Positions 21,651 through 32,300 of a DNA stretch of 64,000 nt are shown here, one piece after another (the first letter of the stretch is position 1; each line of letters opens with the position of its first letter). The notes under the pieces are model-generated. The model worked only from the letters and a program-made list of their open reading frames with translations, was not told the origin of the DNA and made no database searches. This stretch comes from Bolinopsis microptera. Its lineage: Eukaryota > Ctenophora > Tentaculata > Lobata > Bolinopsidae. Made by a program: the position numbers and the translations under genes. The DNA is taken from contig NC_087077.1 in the NCBI RefSeq assembly GCF_026151205.1, positions 6,100,483 to 6,164,482 on the forward strand, written 5' to 3'.

Positions 21651-21958
21651 GATTAATCATCATCCTAGTTTATCGAAATTTTTATGATAATAAAGTTATA
21701 TTGAATTCTATAATTATAAAGCCAAAGGCGCAGTTTATTGTTTATATCTCCGCCAAAAGCACACTCCCCAAATTGCGCGCATTGCTGTAACTTCTTTCAA
21801 ACTTCATGAATCGAGGAAAATTATTTTGAAATGTATTCAGAGTCAATATATGCACTTATACAAATCACTTGGAATACTTTTGAAAGAAAAGATGTGACAT
21901 TTTAACATTATAGTTATACTTATATTAACGGGTGATACTCGTAAAATATGTGTTCCTT

Positions 21959-22018
21959 GTAGCGCGATGCACTACTGGGTCGCGCGCGCGCATCCAATAA
22001 TGTTTCTCGCAACCACCG
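21959..22018 (+). repeat. GC-rich motif, copy 2
   Basis: GTAGCGCGATGCACTACTGG followed by a CG-rich run and TTTCTCGCAACC. Same motif as the start of 19083-19375 and, inverted, 48740-48800. The rest of 21651-22052 is AT-rich without a gene. Confidence 0.6.
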
Positions 22019-22052
22019 ATATACTCTCTAACTGTGATCACGTTTTTTTTTC

Positions 22053-22208
22053 AAGGGGTCGTTCACATATTGCGTAATCAGCTGGGGGGTTTCTGAATGA
22101 TTACGCTTGTGTAATTTTGACACAATAGCTATTGGCTATGTGTAAAACTGATTACGGAGGGGTAAAAATGTTTCAAAAATGACTACGTAATATGTTAACC
22201 ACCCCTAG
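22053..22208. mobile_element. Small MITE with GGGGTCGTTCACATATTGCG ends
   Basis: The left end reads GGGGTCGTTCACATATTGCG and the right end is the near reverse complement, ATATGTTAACCACCCC. A further inverted copy of the end (GATTGCGTAATCTGTGAACACCCCC, 22402-22427) lies downstream, so 22053-22427 may instead be one element. A similar end, inverted, is at 62000-62021. Non-autonomous; no TSD resolved. Confidence 0.55.
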
Positions 22209-22381
22209 TGAACAAGAGACTCATTTTCAATCAAGTTCTCTTCAACTGTCAACTAATCATTTGAAAACCCCCTCCCCCTTTGTATCACGTGGTGACCCCC
22301 ACTGTCGCTTCACTATACAGGGACGATACAGGGAGATACAGGGAGAGCCGCGCACTTCGTGCTCGGCGGGTCATACAACGT

Positions 22382-23395
22382 ATGACAACTCCCCCTTTGG
22401 CTGATTGCGTAATCTGTGAACACCCCCTAGGGGGTCCAAGGGGAACTTTTGATACATGTTTCGTATCAAACCCTCCAAAACAAGGCTCACTGAAACTGAT
22501 TCCGAAACAAGCACTTAGTGCTAGTGTCGACAAACTGGACACTATTACAGAGTCAGAGGAAAATACAGATAAAAGTGACCATGAGATTGAAAGTGAAGAA
22601 GAAAAAGCAGAGTCATCAGAGAGGAAAAGCCCACGAAGAGGTCGTGATGAGACAAGGGAGACGAGGGAGAGGAATCCCAATACCTCAGGGCACAAGAAGG
22701 AACAAATCTGTGAGCTCTTCAAGAAAAGGGCATGCCCACATGGACGAACTGGCAAAGTCCTTGTAGACGGCAAAACCTGTGAGAGGAGCCACCCTAAGAG
22801 ATGTTACAAGTTTTGCGACTTTGGGGCCAAGCATCAGAATGGGTGCAAGAAAGGTAAAAAGTGCCTATACTGGCATCCCAGAATATGCAAGTTTTCCATT
22901 AAAAACATCAGATGTGAAGACGATCAATGTACCTTTCAACACCTGGTGTTTACCCGCAACGGTCCTGGCCACGGAAAAGAAGAAGAACGAGAGACTTACA
23001 GACGAGTAGAAAATACTACTGAGCCCTACAGACGAAATGCGCTTCCCAAATTCAGCATTGCTTCGTCAGGATACACTACGTATCCCCCAACCATCAACAA
23101 GCCACGAGTAGAAAATCAAGAGAATAAGACTGCCCAAGATGAGTATTTTTTATTGAAGCTCATCGAGAACATGAAGGCTGGTTTTCAGGAACATATCGAT
23201 GGCTTGAGAAACGAGATTATCATCGGGAGGGGGAAAGAGGTCCAACGCCAACCGATTCCCCAGCAACTGAACCCCACGGAGCTACCATGCCACCCCGCAA
23301 CTCGAGCTGTTCCGGGACTGCACCCGCCCATCCCATACCCGTACATGATGGCACCACAGTGGTTCAGCCAGAACTTTCCACCATTGTCCTCTTAA
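22382..23395 (+). CDS. LINE ORF1 protein with Cys/His-rich nucleic-acid-binding region
   Basis: The open frame has an acidic/basic middle (TESEENTDKSDHE, then RRGRDETRETRERN) followed by a Cys/His region. There CPHG, CERSH, CYKFCDFG, GCKKGKKCLYWHP and CTFQH suggest three or more CCCH-like zinc clusters. Such regions are found in ORF1 of several invertebrate CR1-type LINEs and bind the element RNA. A short helical stretch (LLKLIENMKAGF) follows, then a proline-rich end. The start is uncertain. The ATG at 22382 lies in MITE-like sequence, while an ATG at 22457 in another frame opens a plausible start (MFRIKPSKTRLTETDS) that would need a frameshift near 22515. ORF1 overlaps the start of ORF2. 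Confidence 0.7.
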   Translation: MTTPPLADCVICEHPLGGPRGTFDTCFVSNPPKQGSLKLIPKQALSASVDKLDTITESEENTDKSDHEIESEEEKAESSERKSPRRGRDETRETRERNPNTSGHKKEQICELFKKRACPHGRTGKVLVDGKTCERSHPKRCYKFCDFGAKHQNGCKKGKKCLYWHPRICKFSIKNIRCEDDQCTFQHLVFTRNGPGHGKEEERETYRRVENTTEPYRRNALPKFSIASSGYTTYPPTINKPRVENQENKTAQDEYFLLKLIENMKAGFQEHIDGLRNEIIIGRGKEVQRQPIPQQLNPTELPCHPATRAVPGLHPPIPYPYMMAPQWFSQNFPPLSS

Positions 23396-24585
23396 ATGGG
23401 CAGAGCGTATCTCCGGCAGCTACTAGCAGCTCTAGATGGAAACTACCCTACATCCAGGAAACCATCATCGAAGGAAGTAGTTGCCCCCACCATTCATAGC
23501 CATAACCGAGTCATGGCTAAAGAGTTACATCTCTGACGCTCAGGTGCAGATAAAAGACTATCGATCGTTTAGATCTGATAGACCAGAGAGAGTAGGAGGA
23601 GGTTGCCTCCTCTATGTTCATGACCAGCTAGTGGTGACAGAAACCGATCACTACGAGGATAGAAGCAATAACATGGTCATGTGCTATGTTAAGTCATGCA
23701 TCACCCTTTTTGCGACTGTCTACAGGCCCCCTGGAGCAGATACTTCAGGCTGGAAGAACTTACTAGACAGACTGCAAGCCAAAATAGATGCGATCTCAGA
23801 AAATACAACGGTGCCACTGCCAGACATATACGTTGTTGGAGATTTCAACTCTCCAGAGATAGACTGGGAACATGGAGGCTTAAGAAGTGAAGCCAGGTGT
23901 CAGGATTTTATAGAGTTTATAGACCGTAACTTTCTAACACAGGTCGTAAACCAATCGACAAGAGAAGGTAGCACCCTAGATCTTGTACTTACAAATGTTC
24001 CTAGGTATTTCGCAGAAGTAAAGGTGAACCCCACATCTTTATCAGACCACAGCTTGGTCGAAATTCAGCTTGGTTTTAATATGACTGGAAGAAAGAAGAA
24101 CGAAACCAGCAAGATCGACCCAAACTCCTTCAGGGCAGTTGACTATCACAAAGCCGATTTTGTGGCAATCAGTGATTGCCTTCAGAAAGTCGACTGGCTG
24201 AAGCTCTGGGAACTCTGTGACGAGGACTTGAACTCTTTTCTGGAATTGTTCAAGCTAACAGTGCTCCAGATTACCTTGGAGTTCTCCCCAAAGAAAGAGA
24301 GTGCAGCGGAGATTACCTCAAGAAAGAGAAGAGGGAATAAGCACGTTTATGTCATGAAAAGAAGACGAAGGAAGATGAATGCTAGGATACGTGCATTACA
24401 GGAAATGAATCCTAGCTCGAGTTTAATCCTAAACTGAAAACGGAGGTTTCACTGCTGTGTTACTCCGTACAGGAAGGGACCCTTGAGAAACTGAACAAAA
24501 AAGAACTCCGGGCAGTCGATGCAATAAAGAAGAACCCCAAATACTTCTTTTCGTATGCCAAGCGTCTCCAGAAGACCAGATCTAC
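23287..24585 (+). pseudogene. LINE ORF2, N-terminal part (APE endonuclease), frameshifted
   Basis: ORF2 begins in a frame overlapping the ORF1 end: IVLLNGQSV, then WKLPYIQET. It shifts near the C run at 23484 into FIAITESWLKSYISDAQ. The domain continues with DIYVVGDFNSPEIDW (the GDFN motif), LDLVLTN and LSDHSLVEI (the SDH motif). This endonuclease nicks the target DNA. A stop at 24435 interrupts the frame; the neighbouring frame then carries KNPKYFFSYAKRLQKTRS, the usual EN-RT linker. Two frameshifts make it inactive. Confidence 0.85.
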
Positions 24586-24603
24586 GCGATCCCGGTGTTG
24601 AGA

Positions 24604-24697
24604 GTTACTGGGCCGCGCTCAGCCTGTCATTCCGCCAAATCTTTATTATTATCTTTATTAATGTTTATGAACATAATAGCCTGGGGTCCCCAGGTAA
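24604..24697. repeat. Insertion in the EN-RT linker, inverted copy of the element's 3' flank
   Basis: TTACTGGGCCGCGCTCAGCC is followed by an AT-rich part and GCCTGGGGTCCCC. 27400-27481 carries the same blocks in reverse order and orientation: GACCCCAGGC ... GGCTGAGCGCGGCCCAGTAA. The insert separates KTRSTRS from VMLRDETGAL, which are contiguous in related elements. It lies where the tandem duplication starts. Confidence 0.75.
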
Positions 24698-26729
24698 TGT
24701 TGAGAGATGAGACTGGGGCATTAGTGGACGACCCCAGTATCAAGGCAGAGTTACTTCAGAAGCAGTACCAGAAGGTATTTAGAAACCCTATGAGTGCCGA
24801 TATTGATGAATGTATGAAGAGCCAAGGATTACCTCAGGGACTGGATTCCGGATTCAACGAGCTAAGCTTCACAAGAAAAGATATCATTGAAGCATTAGGA
24901 GAACTGGATCCCTATTCGGCCGCACCTGACGGAGAGATTCCTGCTAGGATCATACTCACAGCCTGCAAAGAACAACTTGCAGACCCCTTAACACTCCTCT
25001 GGCAGGAATCGTTCAGCAGTGGGTATATACCAGCGGAATTAAAGACCCAATATATCACCCCTATCTATAAGAAGGGGGACAGAACGGACCCAGCAAACTA
25101 TAGACCAGTGTCTTTAACCTCGCACATCATAAAGACATTTGAGCGTGTAATCAGAAAAAACCTGGTTCGTCATTTGGAAGAGAACATGATGATCAATACG
25201 AACCAGCATGGGTTCAGAAAAAAGAGGAGTTGCATGACGCAGCTTCTCAGTCACATCGAACAGATCTACAAATCACTCAACAATGATGAAGAAGTTGATG
25301 TGATTTACCTCGACTTTGCCAAAGCTTTTGAAAAGGTCGACCATGCAGTGCTGCTAGCCAAGCTTGGTCGATACGGAATTGGTGGTCAGGCTTTAAGGTG
25401 GGTCAAAGAGTTTTTGCTAAACAGAAAACAAACAGTCGTTGTTGAAGGTCGCAAATCATCCTTCCAGCCAGTGGCAAGTGGGGTGCCACAAGGGACAGTC
25501 CTAGGATCGATCCTATTTATTCTGTACATCAACGATCTGTTGAACAGCATTAGCTATAGTAACGGATTCAGCTTTGCAGACGACACAAAGCTGACTGGGG
25601 CTATCCGAGGAATGAGTAGTGTGGAGTTACTGCAAGATGATCTCAACATAGTCATCGAGCGGTCACGTGTTAACAACATGGAGCCAAATCTTTATTATTA
25701 TCTTTATTAATGTTTATGAACATAATAGCCTGGGGTCCCCAGGTAATGTTGAGAGATGAGACTGGGGCATTAGTGGACGACCCCAGTATCAAGGCAGAGT
25801 TACTTCAGAAGCAGTACCAGAAGGTATTTAGTAACCCTATGAGTGCCGATATTGATGAATGTATGAAGAGCCAAGGATTACCTCAGGGACTGGATTCCGG
25901 ATTCAACGAGCTAAGCTTCACAAGAAAAGATATCATTGAAGCATTAGGAGAACTGGATCCCTATTCGGCCGCACCTGACGGAGAGATTCCTGCCAGGATA
26001 CTCACAGCCTGCAAAGAACAACTTGCAGACCCCTTAACACTCCTCTGGCAGGAATCGTTCAGCAGTGGGTATATACCAGCGGAATTAAAGACCCAATATA
26101 TCACCCCTATCTATAAGAAGGGGGACAGAACGGACCCAGCAAACTATAGACCAGTGTCTTTAACCTCGCACATCATAAAGACATTTGAGCGTGTAATCAG
26201 AAAAAACCTGGTTCGTCATTTGGAAGAGAACATGATGATCAATACGAACCAGCATGGGTTCAGAAAAAAGAGGAGTTTCATGACGCAGCTTCTCAGTCAC
26301 ATCGAACAGATCTACAAATCACTCAACAATGATGAAGAAGTTGATGTGATTTACCTCGACTTTGCCAAAGCTTTTGAAAAGGTCGACCATGCAGTGCTGC
26401 TAGCCAAGCTTGGTCGATACGGAATTGGTGGTCAGGCTTTAAGGTGGGTCAAAGAGTTTTTGCTAAACAGAAAACAAACAGTCGTTGTTGAAGGTCGCAA
26501 ATCATCCTTCCAGCCAGTGGCAAGTGGGGTGCCACAAGGGACAGTCCTAGGATCGATCCTATTTATTCTGTACATCAACGATCTGTTGAACAGCATTAGC
26601 TATAGTAACGGATTCAGCTTTGCAGACGACACAAAGCTGACTGGGGCTATCCGAGGAATGAGTAGTGTGGAGTTACTGCAAGATGATCTCAACATAGTCA
26701 TCGAGCGGTCACGTGTTAACAACATGGAG
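24635..26729. repeat. 1.05-kb tandem duplication
   Basis: 24635-25683 (1049 bp) and 25684-26729 (1046 bp) are direct, head-to-tail and near-identical. Each starts CCAAATCTTTATTATTATC and ends AACAACATGGAG. I see only a handful of differences, so the duplication is recent or an assembly product. Confidence 0.95.
24698..25683 (+). pseudogene. LINE reverse transcriptase, copy 1 of tandem duplication
   Basis: Open frame with ITPIYKKGDRTDPANYRPVS (RT motif 1-2 region), DVIYLDFAKAFEKVDH (motif A), GVPQGTVLGSILF (motif B) and SFADDTKL (motif C). It stops at the duplication joint just after NNMEP, where the thumb should follow. Typical CR1-group RT; the polypeptide is truncated. Confidence 0.85.
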
Positions 26730-27407
26730 CTACACGAACATAAGTTTGAGGTTGTAAACTACCCCCTGAATGGACCAAAAGCTCTAAGAGAGCTCCCGTT
26801 CTACCCAGAGACTGTTGAGTATACTACACCAAAAGGACACGCAATATCACCACAGGAAACTGTCAGAGACCTTGGAGTGTATGTTAGCAGCAGTAGGTCA
26901 TGGGGTCCTCACATTGAGAAGACAGTTCAAGGAGCTAGAAAAATGGCGGCTTGGACATTGAGTGCCTTTAGAGACCGGTCACAAGTAGTCATGCTGACTT
27001 TATACAAAAGCATGGTTCGCTCCAAGCTAGAGTACTGCTGTCCAGTCTGGAACCCTACAAAAGTCACAGAGATACAAAAGCTGGAGACTTGAGACAGAGT
27101 ACAGAGATCCTTTACTAGAAAGATATCTGGCTGCAGTGATCTCCAGTACTGGGACAGGCTGAAGAAGCTTAAGTTGATGTCCCTTCAGAGGCGGAGAGAG
27201 CGTTATTCTATTATTCATGTATGGAAAATTCTTAATGAACATGCTCCGAACGATACGGGCTTCGAGTTCAAGTCTCATCAAAGGCATGGTATTAAGGCAG
27301 AGATCCCAGCCATGAACAAAAACGCACAGTTGTCGGTAAGAACAGACTACGACAACAGCTTTAGAGTTAGAGCAGCTCAGCTCTTCAACGTGCTCCCATT
27401 TACCTGA
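25684..27407 (+). pseudogene. LINE reverse transcriptase, copy 2 with thumb and C-terminus
   Basis: Repeats the copy 1 RT almost exactly and continues into the thumb: RDLGVYVSSSRSWGPHI, MVRSKLEYCCPVWNP and KLET. There a TGA at 27090-27092 interrupts it. The same frame then reads VQRSFTRKISGC and LMSLQRRRERY, the usual CR1 end, stopping at FNVLPFT (27407). Differences from copy 1 include F-R-N-P versus F-S-N-P, a C-to-F change after KKRS, and three bases fewer at ARI(I)LTAC. Confidence 0.85.
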
Positions 27408-27478
27408 GGACCCCAGGCTTTAATGTTGTTAAACAACGAATAGAGATTAGGCGGAATGACCGGCTGAGCGCGGCCCAG

Positions 27479-27797
27479 TAAAAATTTTCTAATTTGCCGC
27501 AGACGCGATTACTGAAACCTTATGAAAGCTTTCGGCGCGGCTGACATTGTCATGCTTTCAGGCGCGCGACGTTTCAGGCGCGCGACGTTTCAGGCGCGCT
27601 ACGTTTCAATTTCACTCATAGGTGGGCACACCACTGTTACAGTGGTGTGCCCACCTATGAGTGAAATTGAAACGTAGCGCGCCTGAAACGTCGCGCGCCT
27701 GAAACGTCGCGCGCCTGAAAGCATGACAATGTCAGCCGCGCCGAAAGCTTTCATAAGGTTTCAGTAATCGCGTCTGCGGCAAATTAGAAAATTTTTA
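27479..27797. repeat. Perfect 319-bp palindrome
   Basis: Arms of 159 bp around one central base (27638) are exact reverse complements. The centre reads CCACTGTTACAGTGG. Each arm has GGCGCGCGACGTTTCA-type triplicated 15-bp units. A single arm occurs at 56795-56946, so the palindrome is a head-to-head pair of element ends. Confidence 0.95.
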
Positions 27798-29306
27798 AAA
27801 ATTTGCCAGTATTTGCCACAATTTGGCGGGACTGGAATATGATGCATTGGTTCGGTTAAAAAAACACCAGATATAATGATAACAAGATTAACGGTGACTG
27901 AAATATGGCGAAACTTGTTTAGCCCACAGCTATTGAAAATGTAGAGTTTACGAAGCTTGATGACTTAATGATAACACAATTCTTTTAGGCAGATAAAGAT
28001 ATTAAATCAAATACATGAAAACATAGCACGGCATGATAATCGAATGAAAATTATGTTGACCATCAGTCTTAGTGCCATGTCCGCAAGTGTACTTGTCCCC
28101 TTTTGAATCCATGAGCTATTGGGACATTAGCGGACATGGTTTTTGGGACATTAGCGAAACTAGAGTTAACGAAGCTCAAGTTACCGAAGCTTGATGACTA
28201 AATGATAACACAATTCTTTTAGGCAGATAAAGATATTAAATCAAATACGTGAAAACATAGCACAGTATGATAAATAAATGAACATTATTCTTAGTTTATT
28301 CCTTTTGTGTGAATAAGATCACCGTAGCAGACAGCAGTTCACGCAACATTGGCCGTGTGGACTGCTTGTCACTTGCGGAGGACATTTAAAAAACACGTTC
28401 TAGAAAAGTACACGTGTTAGTCAAAACAATACATGCACGTATTACAAAAATAATTACAAGTGTAAAATTACCAATCTTTAAAAATACACGTGTTACAAAT
28501 ACAATTACACGTGTAACAAAATACTGAGCACATATCAGGCCATATATTTGCTTAAATTTGAAGTGAGTTAAGTTTTAGAACCCTTTAAAAGCAACTCTAA
28601 AATTCAAATTCTTACCATTCTGAGAGGATTGGATGCTAAAACGATGAGTATCGTTGATCAGGAGCTCTATTTATCAGGTTTTATAAAAACGCCAATAGAA
28701 AAATGCGAAGATTTTTTATAGGGTCTCCCAGGAGATTCTATGTACTTCCAAAAGTATACATCCATTTTTTTTCCAGGTGTATTCGAGGAAATGTCTAAGC
28801 TTGTTATGTATGCAGTTTCATTGACCTAATACAAATGATGGAATTTAAGTGAATTTAATCTGGCGGGTGGTGTTTCTTTTATGCAGATAAAGAGCTGAGT
28901 TGTGGTCTAAGATGGGAAGCCATAACTTATCTCTGGATCTCAATCGGGTTGACATAATTAAAATAATAGTGCAATCTTGTCCTTGTCCTCTCCCCAGAAT
29001 CCACAAGATGGTTAGGAGAATCGTCGAGGGACAAGCTGCGTCCGAAGAGCTCCGAAGGAGGGTTTTCAATCAGTTCCAGCCTGAAATGAACAGTTTTCAC
29101 AGACTCTGCATCATATACAATTAATAATAAAGCTGGACTAGCTGGACCTGTTCTTATGATAAAATTAATTAAAAATAAACCATGTTCCCCACTTGGAAAC
29201 GATGTCACAGACAACAGCCACAATTTAACGGTAAACATTCTTCACTAAATAACTGACCCAGTTTTAACAAATTCGAGTCATGAGGAGGAGACTGAATCTT
29301 ACTTAC
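27634..29306 (-). mobile_element. Introner-like repeat, copy 1 (in the HARBI1-like gene)
   Basis: Read on the minus strand, it starts GTAAGTAAGATTCAGTCTCC, exactly the donor after exon 9 of the HARBI1-like gene. It runs to GGTGGGCACACCACTG near 27640. It aligns with 55522-56942 over its length. It is about 250 bp longer because a segment with GATGACTTAATGATAACACA is repeated (27970 and 28195), with a spacer containing TTGGGACATTAGCGGACATG between the two. No transposase frame is seen. The end by the palindrome (CAGTGGTG...) resembles hAT termini; the other end does not match it. Confidence 0.8.
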
Positions 29307-32300
29307 TCGTCTGCGTCGTCCAAGCGTGATATCCGCAAGAAATTGTGCAGATGCACACAGCTTTTCAGAATCAGCCTAGTCACCTCCTCATTTGTGGTCA
29401 GGTGACTCAGGATCTTCCATTTCCTTGATAGGTGTCCGAAGACGCACTCTATGACCATCCTGCCTCTGAAACAGTGTACAATTCAATCTACATAAGGTTC
29501 TACAAAAGTTTTCAGTTTTGCGATGATCACTTTACAGGAAAATACAGGAAAACAGCTCAAAGAGCACAAACGGTAATTCTTGATCAATTCATACAAAAAC
29601 AATCATGACTGTCTAATCTAATTAGATGTAGTTTTCTGAATTGTCGAGGCTACAATTTATTTATTTATTTAATTCGTGACGTTCCAGTACCTGGATAACC
29701 TATAGTTTGTCATCCGCTGAGATTTTGACACCTTCCCCCTGTACGGCTTCATACAATGAGCATGAAGGGGAAAGGCATCGTCACCGACAATGTAGTAATT
29801 GACTCTACCAAGTCGCTCCTGAAAAGAAGACGTAAACATTATATTAATTAAGTATCTTACAGCCTAGATAACATATAAGCTCATATTTTTATGTCCTAAA
29901 GGATGCAGACCAATGGCGCTGTTTTTAGCGCCCAGAACCACTCTCCAATCAAGGCCCCCCATCAAAGTCCGAAAGCGGGGTTAAATTAAATCTTTCTATG
30001 AACACACCCTGTTCCATTGTTAAAACGGTAATCATGTTCAAGGGCTGGGATTCCGGGTAAAGTATTTACTGAGTTAATGAAGCCTCGAGCATTTGGTATT
30101 CACGAGTGTTCGCATATTATCATCAGTTCTTACCTGATCATCATTCGGCAGAATCTCAGCAGCAGGTATAAAACCCCGTTCTAGGAATTCTCCGGAGGCC
30201 AGTCCTCGTCCCAGTCTGTCCTCTGACCAGATTCCTCCGTCTGATCGACCGCCAAAGCTTCCAACGTTAAAATGACGGATTCTGAATAAGTAATTGTAGT
30301 AAAGAAGTTAGAGAATGATGTTAGCATTTAAGTTACATCTCTCATAGATCGCCCGCAATCCTCGCAAGTTTTAACTCCAATCTACCCATTCCTGTTTTTT
30401 GCAGAATGCAGCAATTTTTATTGAAAGCATGCAAAAAACGATATTCATGAGCGGTACATATGATATTGTTTTAAGATTACATATCTCATTTCAATAAGTT
30501 AGTAGGAATCTGGCTACATAATCTTGGTTGAAGAGGAGAAGTGACAATGTTCTTCACTACACTAGCATTTAAGTTGAACCATTTTTTTAAAGATGACATG
30601 TGAAAATAGCACTTACATATAATCAGCGTCACACACTGCGAGGAGAATAACAGACGGCCATCCGTGATAATTAATCGTGTAACTTCCAGTTTTCCCAAAT
30701 TTTGTAATGAAGCAATGCTTGCCGTCCACTGCCCCTGTGAAATGACATGTGTAAATGCCTCTTCTGTCTCAGGACAGACGAGGATAATAAAATTGGTCGG
30801 CTCTGAATGTTTAAATCATACTCCTAAAATTTATGCTACTCAAAAACATCGAAATTTAATTCGTGAATTTTTGAAACTGTGGCGAACCTTAACTAGGCTA
30901 AGTTTCGGATTTCTGTGTGTGAAATGCCACCCTGTGGCGTATAGTTTTTGCCTGCTTTCAGAATGATCCAATAAAAACTGTACGAGGAGAGCATTTGAAG
31001 TTTGAAAAATGGTCGTTTCGGGAAGTCAAGATTGAAAACTTCCCATAGTTACTGTAGAATTGCATAATATGAGCAATGATCTTCAAACTGCAACAAATAT
31101 CGTTTGATCTCACTCTATTCCTCTCTTCTTTAAGGAAACGCTATAGCATCAATTTCCATGATTCACCAACTCGAGACCCTCAGCTCCCGGCGTCCAATCA
31201 AAGATAATCATATATATATATATCAACGTCAATAGATCGCCTCCCCCCTCCCCATCCCAAGATGCCTCCCCACCGTTCAGTCAGACTTTTTCATTACCAA
31301 TGCAGTGCGGCAGCTGCCATCTTTCATGGAATCTCTGAGCAATTTTTTTCCAACATTCAGTCGACCGTGGACGAAAATCTGCGTGTTCAGCCAGGCAGAC
31401 AGAGATGGCCGTTGTCACCTGAAATACAATTTTTACTTGATATAATAGACTTCTGTTCCTGAGGTATACCTGGTGATAAGTAAACTCAAAGTGTCAGTGG
31501 CTCAATGAATCTATAGAATAAGCAACTAAGCGCACCAACCTTCTTTATTATCCTACACACTCTGCACCGGGATAGTACAAACTGGTTCGCCAGATACCCT
31601 TGCGCACACCCAGACTTCAGGTAGCTGTGGTGTTAACTTCAATTAGTGATGTAAAAAGTGATATTCCACATTTACATTATAACTCTTATATATATATATA
31701 TATAATGTAGTATTGAATGTAGATAAGAAATAATTCGACTTTTCATCTCTCTACAGAAATTTAAAGTTCAAACAACTGAAAAGTTGAGAAATTTCTCATA
31801 ACGATTGACGACAGAGATAATTCCGTCATTTATAAATATTCATCCAAGATTCTACCCTATATTGTCCTGTCCAACCTTAGGGTTAAAATGAGCTGCTCTC
31901 TAGCTGAGATTGACGTACTTTTCCGGTTGAACTTCTTTGGTTCTAGAAGCGGTCGAACTTTCATGAAAAGTGAATGATACTCTGATCTCGTCATACCAAA
32001 TTGACTCCTGCCGGGCATCATCATTAAAATCTATCGATGGATCAAAATCTCTGGCTTATCGATTTAAAAATGGACAAGGAAATTAGCGGATATTACTATT
32101 TAATCAAGTTATGAGATCACTGATCCTTGTATAATATCATTATACTACATTATACATAGTATAAATTTTACTAACTGCATTTAGCTAGTTTATAGTAAAT
32201 ACACACGATCGCAGAATAGAGGAGCACAATTGGGCTCTTTGTTCTGCGACCGTGTTTCCTTGGTGGGCCGACAGGTTTTTGTTGTGTAGTAGTGCTGGGG

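Larger units (their letters stand above)
22430..27478 (+). mobile_element. Decayed, rearranged CR1-like LINE
   Basis: The order is ORF1 with a Cys-rich region, then APE endonuclease, then reverse transcriptase, as in CR1-type LINEs. Frameshifts lie near 23484 and 24425 and there is an in-frame stop at 27090. A ~95-bp insertion sits in the EN-RT linker, and a 1.05-kb tandem duplication covers RT. It abuts the perfect palindrome at 27479. 5' and 3' limits are approximate. Confidence 0.85.

Noticed and set aside
28845-29238. Overlapping frames on both strands in introner-like copy 1
   Set aside because: Present in both copies, but without recognisable motif, and both strands are equally open.
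31262-31462. Plus-strand frame near 31262
   Set aside because: It is the antisense of HARBI1-like exon 5, whose splice sites and phases are well supported.
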